Origin: Roseomonas sp.
Lineage (GTDB): Bacteria; Pseudomonadota; Alphaproteobacteria; Acetobacterales; Acetobacteraceae
DNA: 64,000 nucleotides
Assembly (NCBI GenBank): GCA_031180725.1
Contig: JAPSLO010000014.1
Span: 62,001-126,000 of the forward strand
Direction of reading: 5' to 3'
In this document: positions 41,514 to 50,418 of the stretch, in pieces
How positions within the stretch are numbered: position 1 is the first letter of the stretch
Layout of the letters: each line of letters starts with the position of its first letter
The notes under the pieces: model-generated
Databases searched by the model: none
Seen by the model: the letters and a program-made list of their open reading frames with translations, nothing else
Told to the model about the DNA's origin: nothing
Made by a program: the position numbers and the translations under genes

Positions 41514-42080
41514 ATGACGGATGACGAGATCACGGGCGTGCTGGCCTTCCTGCAGGAAGCCGAACGCCTGAAGGATACGCTGCGCACCGGCCACACCCGC
41601 GGGGGGCGGCAGGAAAGCACGGCGGAGCACACATGGCGCCTGGCGTTGATGGCGCTGGTGCTGGGCGAGGCAATGGAGGGGGTGGATACAGCGCGGCTGC
41701 TGCGCATCTGCCTGGTGCACGACCTGGCGGAGGCGATCACCGGCGACCTGCCCGCCACCGCCCAGGGCAAGCCCAACGGTAAATCCGCCGCCGAGCGCGC
41801 CGCGCTGGAGAGCATGACGGCCCCCCTGCCCGCTTCCTCCCGCGCCATGATCCTGGACCTGTGGGAGGAGTATGAGGCCAATGCGACGCGCGAGGCGCGG
41901 CTGGCCAAGGGATTGGACAAGCTGGAAACCATCCTGCAGCACGCCCAGGGGGCCAACCCGCCGGGTTTCGACCTGGCCTTCAACCTGGACTACGGCCGCA
42001 CCGCGACCGAGGCCGACCCGCTGCTGATGCGCATCCGCGCGCGGCTGGACGCGATGACGCGGGCACGGTTGGCCGAGTGA
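41514..42080 (+). CDS. HD-domain phosphohydrolase (YfbR/HDDC2-like)
   Basis: A 188-residue HD-domain enzyme. The metal-binding residues are the His in STAEHTWRLALMALVLG, the HD pair in CLVHDLAEAITGDLP and the Asp in KGLDKLETILQH. This pattern matches the 5'-deoxynucleotidase/HDDC2 group, which dephosphorylates deoxynucleoside monophosphates. The ATG at 41514 gives the family N-terminus (ITGVLAFLQEAERLKDTLR). It is convergent with the alpha/beta hydrolase gene. Confidence 0.87.
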   Translation: MTDDEITGVLAFLQEAERLKDTLRTGHTRGGRQESTAEHTWRLALMALVLGEAMEGVDTARLLRICLVHDLAEAITGDLPATAQGKPNGKSAAERAALESMTAPLPASSRAMILDLWEEYEANATREARLAKGLDKLETILQHAQGANPPGFDLAFNLDYGRTATEADPLLMRIRARLDAMTRARLAE

Positions 42081-42096
42081 TACGGCCGCGCCGCGC

Positions 42097-42861
42097 CTAT
42101 CCTTCCAGGAAGGCTACCACCTGCGCCAGGAAATCGACGGGGTTCTCGGCATGCACCCAATGGCCGGCCGAAATGGAGGCGAAGCGGACAGCGGGAAACA
42201 GCCGACGGAAGGCCGCGCGCGACTCGGGGCGCACATAGTTGCTGCGGTCGCCCGCCAGCACCAGCACCGGGCCGTCGTAGCGGCCCGGCGGATCCGGCCA
42301 GCCGCCCAGCACCTCCATCTGCGCCGCGATGGCGGGCAGATTCACCCGCCAGCGCGGCGGGTCCTCCTGGAACAGCAGATTCTGCAGAAGGAACCCGCGC
42401 AGCGCGGCTTCCGGCACCGCCGGCACCAGCGCGGCATCGGCTTCCCGCCGGGTCAGCCCGCTGCGCAGCGGGATGGCGCGCATCGCCTCCACGTAGCGGG
42501 TGAAGAGCGGCGTGCCATAGGAGACGGGGGCGATATCGGCCACCAGCAGCCGCTCCACGCCTTCCCCATGCGCCAGGGCCAATGCCATGGCCGTCTTGCC
42601 GCCCATCGAATGGCCGACCACGGCGGCGGGCCAGGCGCCGGCAGCGCGTAGCGTCTCCGCCACATCGGCCGCCATCTCCGGATAGCTCATGGTCGGCGCA
42701 TGCGGGCTGCTGCCGTGGTTGCGCAGGTCCAGCGCGAGCACCCGGCGCCCGCGCGCGGCGAGCGCCTTCTGCACCGCGCCGAAATTCTGCCCCGCCCCCA
42801 GCAGGCCATGCAGCAGCGCGACCGGTGGCCCCTCGCCCAGTTCGGTGACAGTCAGCCGCAT
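42097..42861 (-). CDS. Alpha/beta hydrolase (YbfF-like esterase)
   Basis: A 254-residue alpha/beta hydrolase. It shows LLHGLLGAGQNF (oxyanion region), DLRNHGSSPHAP, the nucleophile elbow GHSMGGKTAM with Ser as nucleophile, and a C-terminal GHWVHAENP with the catalytic His. The pattern is that of bacterial YbfF/ABHD11-type esterases. It starts two bases after the EamA 3 stop, so it is the second gene of a transcription unit. The natural ester or thioester substrate is unknown. Confidence 0.9.
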   Translation of the reverse strand: MRLTVTELGEGPPVALLHGLLGAGQNFGAVQKALAARGRRVLALDLRNHGSSPHAPTMSYPEMAADVAETLRAAGAWPAAVVGHSMGGKTAMALALAHGEGVERLLVADIAPVSYGTPLFTRYVEAMRAIPLRSGLTRREADAALVPAVPEAALRGFLLQNLLFQEDPPRWRVNLPAIAAQMEVLGGWPDPPGRYDGPVLVLAGDRSNYVRPESRAAFRRLFPAVRFASISAGHWVHAENPVDFLAQVVAFLEG

Positions 42862-42863
42862 GC

Positions 42864-43727
42864 TCAGCTCCGTGCGGCGAGGATGACGCTGGCGACGATC
42901 AGCGCGCCACCCAGGATCACGTCCCAGCCGATCGGCTCGCCCAGCCAGACCGCGCTGACCACCACGCCGAAGGCCGGCACCAGCAGGAAGCCCACCGAGG
43001 AAACGGCGCCGGGCAGCAGGCGCCCGGCCTCGATCACGCACCAGGTGCCGATCGGCGCGGCGATCAGGCCGATATAGAGCATGTGCGGCCAGGCGTGCCA
43101 TCCGATGCCGCCATTGGGCTCCAGCAGCAGCGCCACCGGGGCCAGCACCAGCGCGCCGATGCCGAAGCAGAAGGGCAGGAGTTCCAGGATCGGCGTGACG
43201 GTGCGCCATTTGCGCGTGGCGATGATGGCGATGCTCCACAGCAGCCCGGCCAGGACCAGCATGAAATGGCCCAGCAGCACATGGGTGTCGGACCAGTCCA
43301 CCGCCCAGGGGCCGATCAGCACGCCCGCCCCCAGCAGCCCAAGCCCCGCGGCTGCCCAGCGCTTGGGCGAGACCCTTTCACCCAGGAAGATCACCGACAT
43401 CGGAATCAGCCAGTAGGTGACGACATTGGACAGCACGGCGGTGCGCCCTGCCGGCACCAGCGCCACCGCCAGATGCGTCAGCACGAAGAATCCGCCAAGC
43501 TGGAACAGGCCGAGGAAGATCACCGCCCGCCAGTCCTGCCGGCGCGGCAGATGCAGCCGGCCGAGCACAGCCAGCAACAGCGCCGCCACCAGCGCCGCCA
43601 ATGCGGCGCGGCTCGTGCCGAACCACAGCGGCGTGGCATCCGACAGCGCCGCCTTGGTGACGGGCCAGGCGCCACCGAACAGCACGACGGCGACCAGCAT
43701 CAGCCGCAGCGCAGTGGCGATCGGCAT
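42864..43727 (-). CDS. EamA/DMT family transporter 3
   Basis: A 287-residue ten-helix membrane protein, less similar to the two EamA proteins at 32-34 kb than they are to each other. Conserved elements are LSNVVTYWLIPMSVIFLGER at the end of the first repeat and SSVGFLLVPAFGVVVSAVWLGE in the second. ATG 43727 follows GAGG and gives a typical N-terminus. It sits 13 bases after the SAF-domain dehydrogenase gene and before the hydrolase gene on the same strand. Confidence 0.9.
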   Translation of the reverse strand: MPIATALRLMLVAVVLFGGAWPVTKAALSDATPLWFGTSRAALAALVAALLLAVLGRLHLPRRQDWRAVIFLGLFQLGGFFVLTHLAVALVPAGRTAVLSNVVTYWLIPMSVIFLGERVSPKRWAAAGLGLLGAGVLIGPWAVDWSDTHVLLGHFMLVLAGLLWSIAIIATRKWRTVTPILELLPFCFGIGALVLAPVALLLEPNGGIGWHAWPHMLYIGLIAAPIGTWCVIEAGRLLPGAVSSVGFLLVPAFGVVVSAVWLGEPIGWDVILGGALIVASVILAARS

Positions 43728-43740
43728 CGTCCTCAGGCTC

Positions 43741-45045
43741 TCACGCCGGGGCCAGGGCGGCACGCAGAGCCAGCGTGTCCTCCTGTCCCGATGGGCGGGG
43801 CGCCAGGTCGGCTTCGGTCACCATGGCGCCTTCCGGCACGTCGCGCGCCAACGCAACCCCGTGGGCCAGCCCGATCGGCACCGCACCCAGCGCGCGCGAC
43901 CGCGCGGCGGGGATGCACTTCCCCCACACCGTCGATCCGCCTTCGCCATCCAGCACCTCACCCGCACGCAACGGCCGTTTCGCCACGGCGACGCAGTCAG
44001 CCGCCCAGCCCGTCGGGCAGCCCGTCGGTTCCTTCCGTAGCGCAGCAGAAGCGACGGAGACTCCGAGTTCGAGCCCGATGAAGTGGTATGGACGCCAGAG
44101 AGCGGCATAGCGTCCGCCATCATCCGTGGCCACTCCGTACTCCGCGAAACAACGGCGGGCGTACTCCGTCTCTCCCTCGAAGACGACATAGACGCCCCAA
44201 CGCAGATGATCGGGAATTTCCGCCCCGTCGCGCGTCAGCGAGGAGACGACTTCCACCATGCCCTTGCGCGGCAGGATGCCGCCTTCCTCGCGCGGGCGCA
44301 GCAGGTTCGGCAGTTGCGACGTTCCGCAGGGCGGGAAGGCCAGGCCATTCTCCGGCGGTGCCAGTGCACAGGCATTGGCGATGGCCGCCATCTCGATCCC
44401 CGATTTCGTACCGTCGAGAAAAGAGTTGAACATGCGCGGGTTCATCCCGCCAGCCACCGCCTGCTCTTTCGTCAGCCCGTAGGACTCCCAAACCGTCTCC
44501 GGCGTGCTGGCGTGATAGCGCGGCAGGTATTTCGTGCCCTTTCCGGCCGCCACCACGCGGAATCCGGCGGCGCGGATCGTATCCACCATCTCCGCAACCA
44601 GCGCCGGCTGGTCGCCATAGGCCATGGAGTAGACGACGCCCGCCGACTCGGCCTCCCGCGCCAGCACGGGGCCAGCCAGCACATCGGCTTCCACATTGAC
44701 CATCACGACATGCTTGCCGTGGCGGATGGCATGGCGCGCATGGCGCAACCCGGCGGCAGGGTCGCCGGTGGCCTCCACCACCACCTCCACGTGCGGATCG
44801 GCCAGCAAGGCAAAGGTGTCCTCGGTGATCCGTGTGGCCTCAATCCGCGTTTCCTCCCAGCCGATGCGCGCCAGTGCCTGGCGCGCGCGCGGGATGGACA
44901 GGTCGGCGATGCCCAGCACCGCGATGCCCGGCATGCGCGGCGCCTGGTGGAGGAACATCGAGCCGAACTTGCCGGCGCCGACCACGGCGACATTGATCGG
45001 CCGACCTGATGCGGCGCGGCCGAGCAGGAGGCGATGCAGGTTCAC
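43741..45045 (-). CDS. NAD(P)-dependent dehydrogenase with C-terminal SAF domain
   Basis: A 434-residue protein. An N-terminal homoserine-dehydrogenase-like Rossmann domain (INVAVVGAGKFGSMFLHQA) and a catalytic middle part (AAGKGTKYLPRYHAS) are joined to a C-terminal SAF domain (AKRPLRAGEVLDGEGG). Such proteins are often mis-named FlgA because of the SAF domain. They are thought to oxidise or dehydrate sugar-derived hydroxy acids. GTG 45045 follows GGAGGGC and matches the family start. It is preceded by a small membrane protein gene and followed by EamA 3. Confidence 0.82.
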   Translation of the reverse strand: MNLHRLLLGRAASGRPINVAVVGAGKFGSMFLHQAPRMPGIAVLGIADLSIPRARQALARIGWEETRIEATRITEDTFALLADPHVEVVVEATGDPAAGLRHARHAIRHGKHVVMVNVEADVLAGPVLAREAESAGVVYSMAYGDQPALVAEMVDTIRAAGFRVVAAGKGTKYLPRYHASTPETVWESYGLTKEQAVAGGMNPRMFNSFLDGTKSGIEMAAIANACALAPPENGLAFPPCGTSQLPNLLRPREEGGILPRKGMVEVVSSLTRDGAEIPDHLRWGVYVVFEGETEYARRCFAEYGVATDDGGRYAALWRPYHFIGLELGVSVASAALRKEPTGCPTGWAADCVAVAKRPLRAGEVLDGEGGSTVWGKCIPAARSRALGAVPIGLAHGVALARDVPEGAMVTEADLAPRPSGQEDTLALRAALAPA

Positions 45046-45058
45046 GTGCTGCCCTCCG

Positions 45059-45250
45059 TCAGGGCTGGTGCCAGCGGCGCATGCCATGGCCCGGCAGGGG
45101 CGAGCCCGGCCGGTGCAGCAGCAGCAGCCCGCCGAGCGCGATGGCCAGCATCGCCGCGCCCTGTGCCAGCGCCCGTGTGCCGCGCGGGGCGATGCGTACC
45201 GCCGTGGCCAGCACCGCGAGCCCGCCCGCCAGCAGCGCCCAGCCGAGCAC
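45059..45250 (-). CDS. Small two-helix membrane protein
   Basis: A 63-residue frame beginning with GTG directly after the TAG stop of the quinone oxidoreductase gene. GGAGG lies five bases before the GTG, overlapping the end of that gene. Two hydrophobic segments are visible (WALLAGGLAVLATAV, and AAMLAIALGGLLLL), separated by a basic loop (RIAPRGTR). No family recognised. The ribosome site and tight packing between two genes suggest it is translated. Confidence 0.5.
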   Translation of the reverse strand: MLGWALLAGGLAVLATAVRIAPRGTRALAQGAAMLAIALGGLLLLHRPGSPLPGHGMRRWHQP

Positions 45251-46258
45251 CTAGGCCTCCACGGTCAGCATGATCTTGCCGATATGGGCGCTGCTTTCCA
45301 TGAGGCGGTGCGCCTCTGCCGCCTGGGCGAGCGGGAAGGTGCGGAAGATGCGCGGTGCACATTGGCCCTTGGCCAGCAACGGCCAGACCTTCGCCTCCAG
45401 GTCCCGCGCGATGGCGCCCTTCTCGGCCGTGGTGCGCGGGCGCATGGTGCTGCCCGTCACCGTCAGGCGCTTCACCATGATCGGGCGCAGGTCCACGCTT
45501 TCGGCCACATGGCCGTTCAGGAAGGCGATCATCACCAGCCGCCCGTCCAGCTTCAGGCAGCGCAGGTTCTTCCCGAAATAGGGCGCGCCGACCATGTCCA
45601 GCACGACATGCAGGCCCTTGCCGCCGGTCAGCTTCTTCACCTCCTCGACGAAGTCCTGCGACTTGTAGTCGATGGCAGCATCCGCGCCGAGCTCGAGGCA
45701 GGCCTTCACCTTCTCCGCGCTGCCGGCTGTGGTGAAGACGGTGGCGCCGAAGGCCTTGGCGAGCTGGATGGCGGTGACGCCGATGCCGCTGGTGCCGCCA
45801 TGGATCAGCACCGTCTCTCCCGCCTGCAGGCGGCCATGGCCGAACAGGTTGGCCCAGACGGTGAAATAGGTCTCCGGCAGGGCGGCGGCGCGGATCGCGT
45901 CGTAGCCATCCGGCCAGGGCAGGGTCTGCGCTTCCGGAGCGGTGACGTATTCGGCATAGGCGCCGCCATTGGTCAGCGCGCAGACACGGTCGCCCAGCTT
46001 GTAGCGAGCGACTTTCGCACCCAGCGCCACGACTTCCCCGGCACATTCCAGGCCGATCACCGGCGAGGCACCGGGCGGCGGCGGGTAGTTGCCCGAGCGC
46101 TGTGCCACATCCGGGCGGTTCACGCCGACCGCCAGGGTACGGATCAGCACTTCGTCATCCTTCGGCGCGGGCAATGGCCCACGCTGCGGCACCAGCACTT
46201 CCGGCCCGCCGCCCGCGCCGTGCCCGATGAGCGTCATTTCTCCCGGAAGTGCCATCAT
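45251..46258 (-). CDS. NAD(P)H-quinone oxidoreductase (MDR/PIG3 type)
   Basis: A 335-residue zinc-independent medium-chain reductase. It has GVNRPDVAQRSGNYPPPPG (quinone oxidoreductase signature), LGDRVCAL, and the NADPH site LIHGGTSGIGVTAIQLAK. KSQDFVEEVKKLTGGKGLHVVLDMVG is characteristic of the PIG3/TP53I3 branch. It reduces quinones or enones with NADPH in the cytoplasm. ATG 46258 follows AAGGGAAAAGGA. The gene heads the minus-strand unit that continues through the small membrane protein to the alpha/beta hydrolase. Confidence 0.92.
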   Translation of the reverse strand: MMALPGEMTLIGHGAGGGPEVLVPQRGPLPAPKDDEVLIRTLAVGVNRPDVAQRSGNYPPPPGASPVIGLECAGEVVALGAKVARYKLGDRVCALTNGGAYAEYVTAPEAQTLPWPDGYDAIRAAALPETYFTVWANLFGHGRLQAGETVLIHGGTSGIGVTAIQLAKAFGATVFTTAGSAEKVKACLELGADAAIDYKSQDFVEEVKKLTGGKGLHVVLDMVGAPYFGKNLRCLKLDGRLVMIAFLNGHVAESVDLRPIMVKRLTVTGSTMRPRTTAEKGAIARDLEAKVWPLLAKGQCAPRIFRTFPLAQAAEAHRLMESSAHIGKIMLTVEA

Positions 46259-46418
46259 TCCTTTTCCCTTTTCGCCGGCATGTTCGGACCATGCGCGGAT
46301 ACCCGACGTCAAGCCGTGCCAGGTTACGGCTGCGCCAGTATTCATTCACTTGGCGTGACTTGCGCGCCTTGGTTCGGGCGTGAGAGGAAGTCTGAGCCGG
46401 GCAGAGGAGGTGCCGGGA

Positions 46419-47663
46419 ATGCCGGAGATCCGCCGCGTAGTCATCGATCGGCGCGGCCTGCTCGGTCTCGGCCTGGGCATGCTGGCGCGACCGGCGGTGG
46501 CGCAGGCTCCGGCGGAGCTGCGGCTGGGCGCCATCTTCCCGCTGTCCGGCCCCCTGGCGCTGCTGGGCGATGAGAGCTTCCGCGGCTTGGAGCTGGCGGT
46601 GGAGGAGCGCAACGCCGCCGGCGGCGTGCAGGGGCGCCCACTGCGCCTGGTTCGCGCCGATGCCCCGGACGAGGCCGCGGCGGCAGCCGAGGCGCGCAAG
46701 CTCTGCGCCGGGCAGGATCGCGTTGCGGCGATCTTTGGCGGGCTGACATCTGCCGTGGCGCTGCCCGGGTCACAGGTGGCGGAGGCCGCTGGCGTGCCGT
46801 GGTTCGAACTGGGCGCCCTGGGCGATGCCTTCCTTGAACGTGGCTTCCGCTGGGCGTTCCGCGCCTCTCCGCCAGCAACCGAATTCGCCGCGGTGGCGGT
46901 GGAGGCGATCACCGATGTGCTAGCGCCCGCGCTTGGCCAGCCGGCGCCGGAGCTGAAGATCGCCATCGCGCATGAGGAAGCGCCTGGGGGCACCAGCCTG
47001 GGCGCGGCGCAGGAGACGCTGCTGAAGGCGCGCGGCCTAACGCTGGTGGAACGAGCCGCCTATGCATCGCGCCCCGACGATCTTTCGGCGCTGGTGCAGC
47101 GGCTGCGCGGCCAGGCGGCCGAGGTGGTGCTGCACACCGGCGTGCCGGGCGACGAGTTGCTGCTGTTCCGGGCGCTGCGCGATGCGAGCTGGCGGCCTCG
47201 CATGGTGATCGGGACCGCGGGAGGATATGGCCTGGCGGAGACGGCACGCAGCCTGGGCGATCTGTTGCTGGGCGCGATGAGCGCGGATCTGCCGCCCTTC
47301 GCGGTGAACGAGCGTTACGCCCCCGGCGCGCGAGCCTTCGCCGACGCCTATCTGCGCCGCTACGGCGCGGAGCCGCGATCGGGGCATGGGCTGGCCACCT
47401 GCGCCGGCGCACGGCTGTTCCTGGAGGCGCTGCACCGCGCCGGCAGCCTGGAGAAGGAACGCATCCGCGCCGCGATCCTGGCGCTCGACGTGCCGGAAGG
47501 CGGCACCGCCACGGGCTGGGGGGCGCGCTTCGACGAACGCGGACAGAACCTGCGGGCGCGCCCGATGCTGTGTCAGTGGCAGGCTTCGGCACAGGGGATG
47601 CGTCAGGTGGTCATCTGGCCGCGCGAGGCGGCCGTGGCGGATGCGGTGCCGCGGCTGGGCTGA
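46419..47663 (+). CDS. LivK-type ABC transporter binding protein
   Basis: A 414-residue periplasmic binding protein of the branched-chain amino-acid/amide type. A Tat-like signal precedes the mature region (DRRGLLGLGLGMLARPAVAQ). The mature part shows LRLGAIFPLSGPLALLGDE, VEERNAAGGVQGRPLRLV and IFGGLTSAVALPG. Start set by AGAGGAGG upstream. No permease or ATPase genes of the system are nearby, so it relies on subunits encoded elsewhere. It is divergent from the quinone oxidoreductase gene and convergent with the sensor kinase gene. Confidence 0.9.
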   Translation: MPEIRRVVIDRRGLLGLGLGMLARPAVAQAPAELRLGAIFPLSGPLALLGDESFRGLELAVEERNAAGGVQGRPLRLVRADAPDEAAAAAEARKLCAGQDRVAAIFGGLTSAVALPGSQVAEAAGVPWFELGALGDAFLERGFRWAFRASPPATEFAAVAVEAITDVLAPALGQPAPELKIAIAHEEAPGGTSLGAAQETLLKARGLTLVERAAYASRPDDLSALVQRLRGQAAEVVLHTGVPGDELLLFRALRDASWRPRMVIGTAGGYGLAETARSLGDLLLGAMSADLPPFAVNERYAPGARAFADAYLRRYGAEPRSGHGLATCAGARLFLEALHRAGSLEKERIRAAILALDVPEGGTATGWGARFDERGQNLRARPMLCQWQASAQGMRQVVIWPREAAVADAVPRLG

Positions 47664-47783
47664 CAAGAACAGCCGGACAGACCTGGGGCATTCCCCGCTC
47701 CGGCACAGCAGAAGCCGGCCCTGGGCGGTTCCGGCGAGCCTGCGCGAAGACGGCGCCACGATCCGGACCTGATCAGCTTCCTG

Positions 47784-50099
47784 TCAGCCGGCCGCCCCGG
47801 GTGGCATCCGCGGTGCCTGATCGGCGGCTGACGCAACCAGCATCCGCGGCGCATCCTCCTGGTGAGCTGGCATCGGTCCCAGATCACCCGACTCAAATCC
47901 GAACCAGTTCGGACCCTGCTGCGCCTTGATGCGTGACAGTGGCAGCGTGACAGTGACGGTGAGCCCGGAGGCCTCCCAGCGGTGCTCGACATGCCCTCCG
48001 AGCTGGCCTGCCAGCGTGGCGTGTAGCACGCGCGAACCGAAGCCGCGGCGGGCCGGCGGCTGCCCGAGCGGCGGCCCGCCCATCTCTGTCCAGATGAGGC
48101 GAAGGGTCCGGCCCTTCGCATCCGGCCACCACTTCAGCTCGACCCGTCCTGTCGCCGTCGCGAGCGCGCCGTGTTTCGTCGCGTTCGTCGCCAGCTCGTG
48201 CAAGGCCATGGACAGCGCCTGCGTCGCCGCCGGGGTGAGGATCAGCGCAGGCCCCTCCGTCTCCACGCGCGTCGTGCCGGGCGTCTCCGTCAGGAAGGCG
48301 GCGAGCTCCGCCCGGACGAGGTCCTGAATATTCGCGCCCATCCACTGCTCGGCCGCGAGAAGCGTGTGCGCCCGCGCCAGGGCGCCGACGCGGCCGATGA
48401 TCGCCGCCCGGAAGGCCTCCGGGTCGTCGCTCGGCGTCAGCCGCACGGCGGCCTGCACCACGGCCAGCGCATTCTTCGCGCGATGATCCAGCTCTTGCAT
48501 CAGCAGGACTTGGCGCTCCTCAGCGATCTTGCGCTCGGTGATGTCGATGTTCACCCCCAGCAAACGACCCGTGGCTTCGGCATCGGGGATGCGCCGCGCC
48601 CGGCTCATGAGCCAGCGGATGTCCTGGCCGGTTCCTGAGGAGCGGATGACACGGAACTCCACATCCGATGCCCCCGTTCGCACGGCCCGACGCGCCGCCC
48701 TTAGCAGCCCCTTCCGGTCCTTCGGGTGAACGGCGCGGAGGAAAGGTCCGAGCCTGGGCGCGTCACCCTGCCTCACCCGAAGGCCGAACAGCGCGCAGAC
48801 CTCGGGAGTCAGGACGACCGCGCCGGTGACCGGGTCCCATTCCCAGACGCCAACGCCGGTGGCCTCCTGGGCCAGCCGCAGCCGCGCCTCGCTTTCGCGC
48901 AAGGCTGCCTCCGCATCGGCGCGCGCGGTCTCGTCGCGCAGCGTCAGCACCGCGCCGAGCAGAGAGCCATCGGCACGCCGCACCGGCCGCGCGCTGCCGA
49001 TGGCGAGCACCTCGGAGCCGTCGGGCCGGCGGATACGCCAGCGTGCATTCTCGACCGTCTCGTGGTGTCGCACGGCGCGTGCCAGCGGAAGCTCCTCGGA
49101 GGGATAGGGCTGCCCGTCAGGCCTGTGCAGCCCGAAGGTCCGGCTATAGGCCTCCGGCATCACCCCGAGAAGCGGGACGCCGCCATGGATCCGTTCCGCG
49201 GCCTCATTCGCGAAGGTGATCCGGCCGGAGAGGTCGGTCACGATGACGCCTTCGGCGAGTTGGGCCAGAATGGCGACACGCTCCACTGCCAGCGCATCCG
49301 CTCGGGCCTCGCTCTCCCGCAGGGCCAGCGCTGCCTCCCGCTGCCCCAGGGCCGAGAAGCGGCGGTCGATCAGCGCGGCGAGCAGCGCAAGTGACAGGAT
49401 GAGGAAGGTTGCCGCCGCAACGCCCACGGCCAGCCCGGCGGATTCGATGGCCGAGGCGCCGTGTGTCGCGTGGCTGGCGTGCCTGCCGGTCGGCGTGTCG
49501 AGAGGCACCCAGCTTGCCGCCGCCATTCCGGTAAAGTGCATGCCTGCGACGGCGAGCCCCATTACCGCGGCAGCGCCAAGCATCACCGGAAGTCCGGTTT
49601 CCCGCTGCGCCAGCCACAGCGCGAAGGTCGCGGCGCCAATGGCAATCAGGACCGAGGCCACGACATAGAGCAGGTCGTAATGGAGTTCGGCCGGCACCTG
49701 CATCGCGGCCATCCCCGTATAGTGCATGGCCGCGATGCCGCAGCCCACGAAGATGCCGCCGAGCACGGTATCCACGTGGCGGCCGGCACGACGGCGGACC
49801 ACGGCGAAGCCCAGGCCGGTGACGAGGATCGGCAGCACGAAGGAGATCGCGGTGAGGCGGGCGTCGTGCGCGACCGGCAGCGGAAAGATGAAGGCCAGCA
49901 TGGCCACGTAATGCATGGCCCAGATGCCGCCGCCCATCGCGACCGCCGCGGCACAAAGCCATAGCAGCCCAGCCCGGCCGACGGCGGCGCGCATGCGGCC
50001 GGCGAGGTCCAGGGCCGAGTAGGACGCGAGAATGGCGAGGACGATCGAAAGGGCGACCAGGGGCAGGTCATGCACCCCGGTCAGATGGGCACCGGTCAC
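47784..50099 (-). CDS. MHYT-PAS-HWE sensor histidine kinase
   Basis: A 771-residue membrane sensor. The N-terminal ~245 residues form an MHYT domain with seven helices and its three motifs (WAMHYVAM, AAMHYTGMAAM, AGMHFTGMAA), proposed to bind a metal or diatomic gas. Two PAS domains follow (about 270-395 and 405-535). The kinase core is of the HWE type: MQELDHRAKNALAVVQA with the phosphoacceptor His, then ELATNATKHGAL and LRLIWTEMGGPP. No response regulator gene is adjacent. GTG 50099 lacks a clear ribosome site; a GTG eight codons later is possible. Confidence 0.92.
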   Translation of the reverse strand: MTGAHLTGVHDLPLVALSIVLAILASYSALDLAGRMRAAVGRAGLLWLCAAAVAMGGGIWAMHYVAMLAFIFPLPVAHDARLTAISFVLPILVTGLGFAVVRRRAGRHVDTVLGGIFVGCGIAAMHYTGMAAMQVPAELHYDLLYVVASVLIAIGAATFALWLAQRETGLPVMLGAAAVMGLAVAGMHFTGMAAASWVPLDTPTGRHASHATHGASAIESAGLAVGVAAATFLILSLALLAALIDRRFSALGQREAALALRESEARADALAVERVAILAQLAEGVIVTDLSGRITFANEAAERIHGGVPLLGVMPEAYSRTFGLHRPDGQPYPSEELPLARAVRHHETVENARWRIRRPDGSEVLAIGSARPVRRADGSLLGAVLTLRDETARADAEAALRESEARLRLAQEATGVGVWEWDPVTGAVVLTPEVCALFGLRVRQGDAPRLGPFLRAVHPKDRKGLLRAARRAVRTGASDVEFRVIRSSGTGQDIRWLMSRARRIPDAEATGRLLGVNIDITERKIAEERQVLLMQELDHRAKNALAVVQAAVRLTPSDDPEAFRAAIIGRVGALARAHTLLAAEQWMGANIQDLVRAELAAFLTETPGTTRVETEGPALILTPAATQALSMALHELATNATKHGALATATGRVELKWWPDAKGRTLRLIWTEMGGPPLGQPPARRGFGSRVLHATLAGQLGGHVEHRWEASGLTVTVTLPLSRIKAQQGPNWFGFESGDLGPMPAHQEDAPRMLVASAADQAPRMPPGAAG

Positions 50100-50418
50100 G
50101 TCACGACAGTCTTTCGAATTCTGCTTAACGGAATGCGGCTGACAGGGACGGCCGGATTCAGCCGAAGATCGGTCAGCCTGGATTTAACGATCCCACACAG
50201 GACGCACCACCGACAGGCTCGGGCGGCCTGAAATGAAGCGTCGTCAGGTCTCCGCATGCGGCTCAGCCCTGCTGGACGCGTGGGCGGCGCCGGGCAGCAC
50301 CGGCCCGCGATGACGCTTAAGCCTTCTGAACCGCGCTCGGTTTCGCCGCTGAGTGCCGTGGGCTGCGGCTCCGGGCGGATGGGGTCTGGAAGGACAGCGC
50401 CTCCGCCCGGCAGCGCCC
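50100..50418. other. Intergenic gap between sensor kinase and PhoX-like gene
   Basis: No gene is recognised here. It contains the upstream region of the kinase, with two TTAACG hexamers (near 50124 and 50183) and an AT-rich EcoRI-like GAATTC, plus a loose GGGCGGA/TCCGCCC stem near 50375-50412 that may terminate the PhoX-like transcript. Confidence 0.4.
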
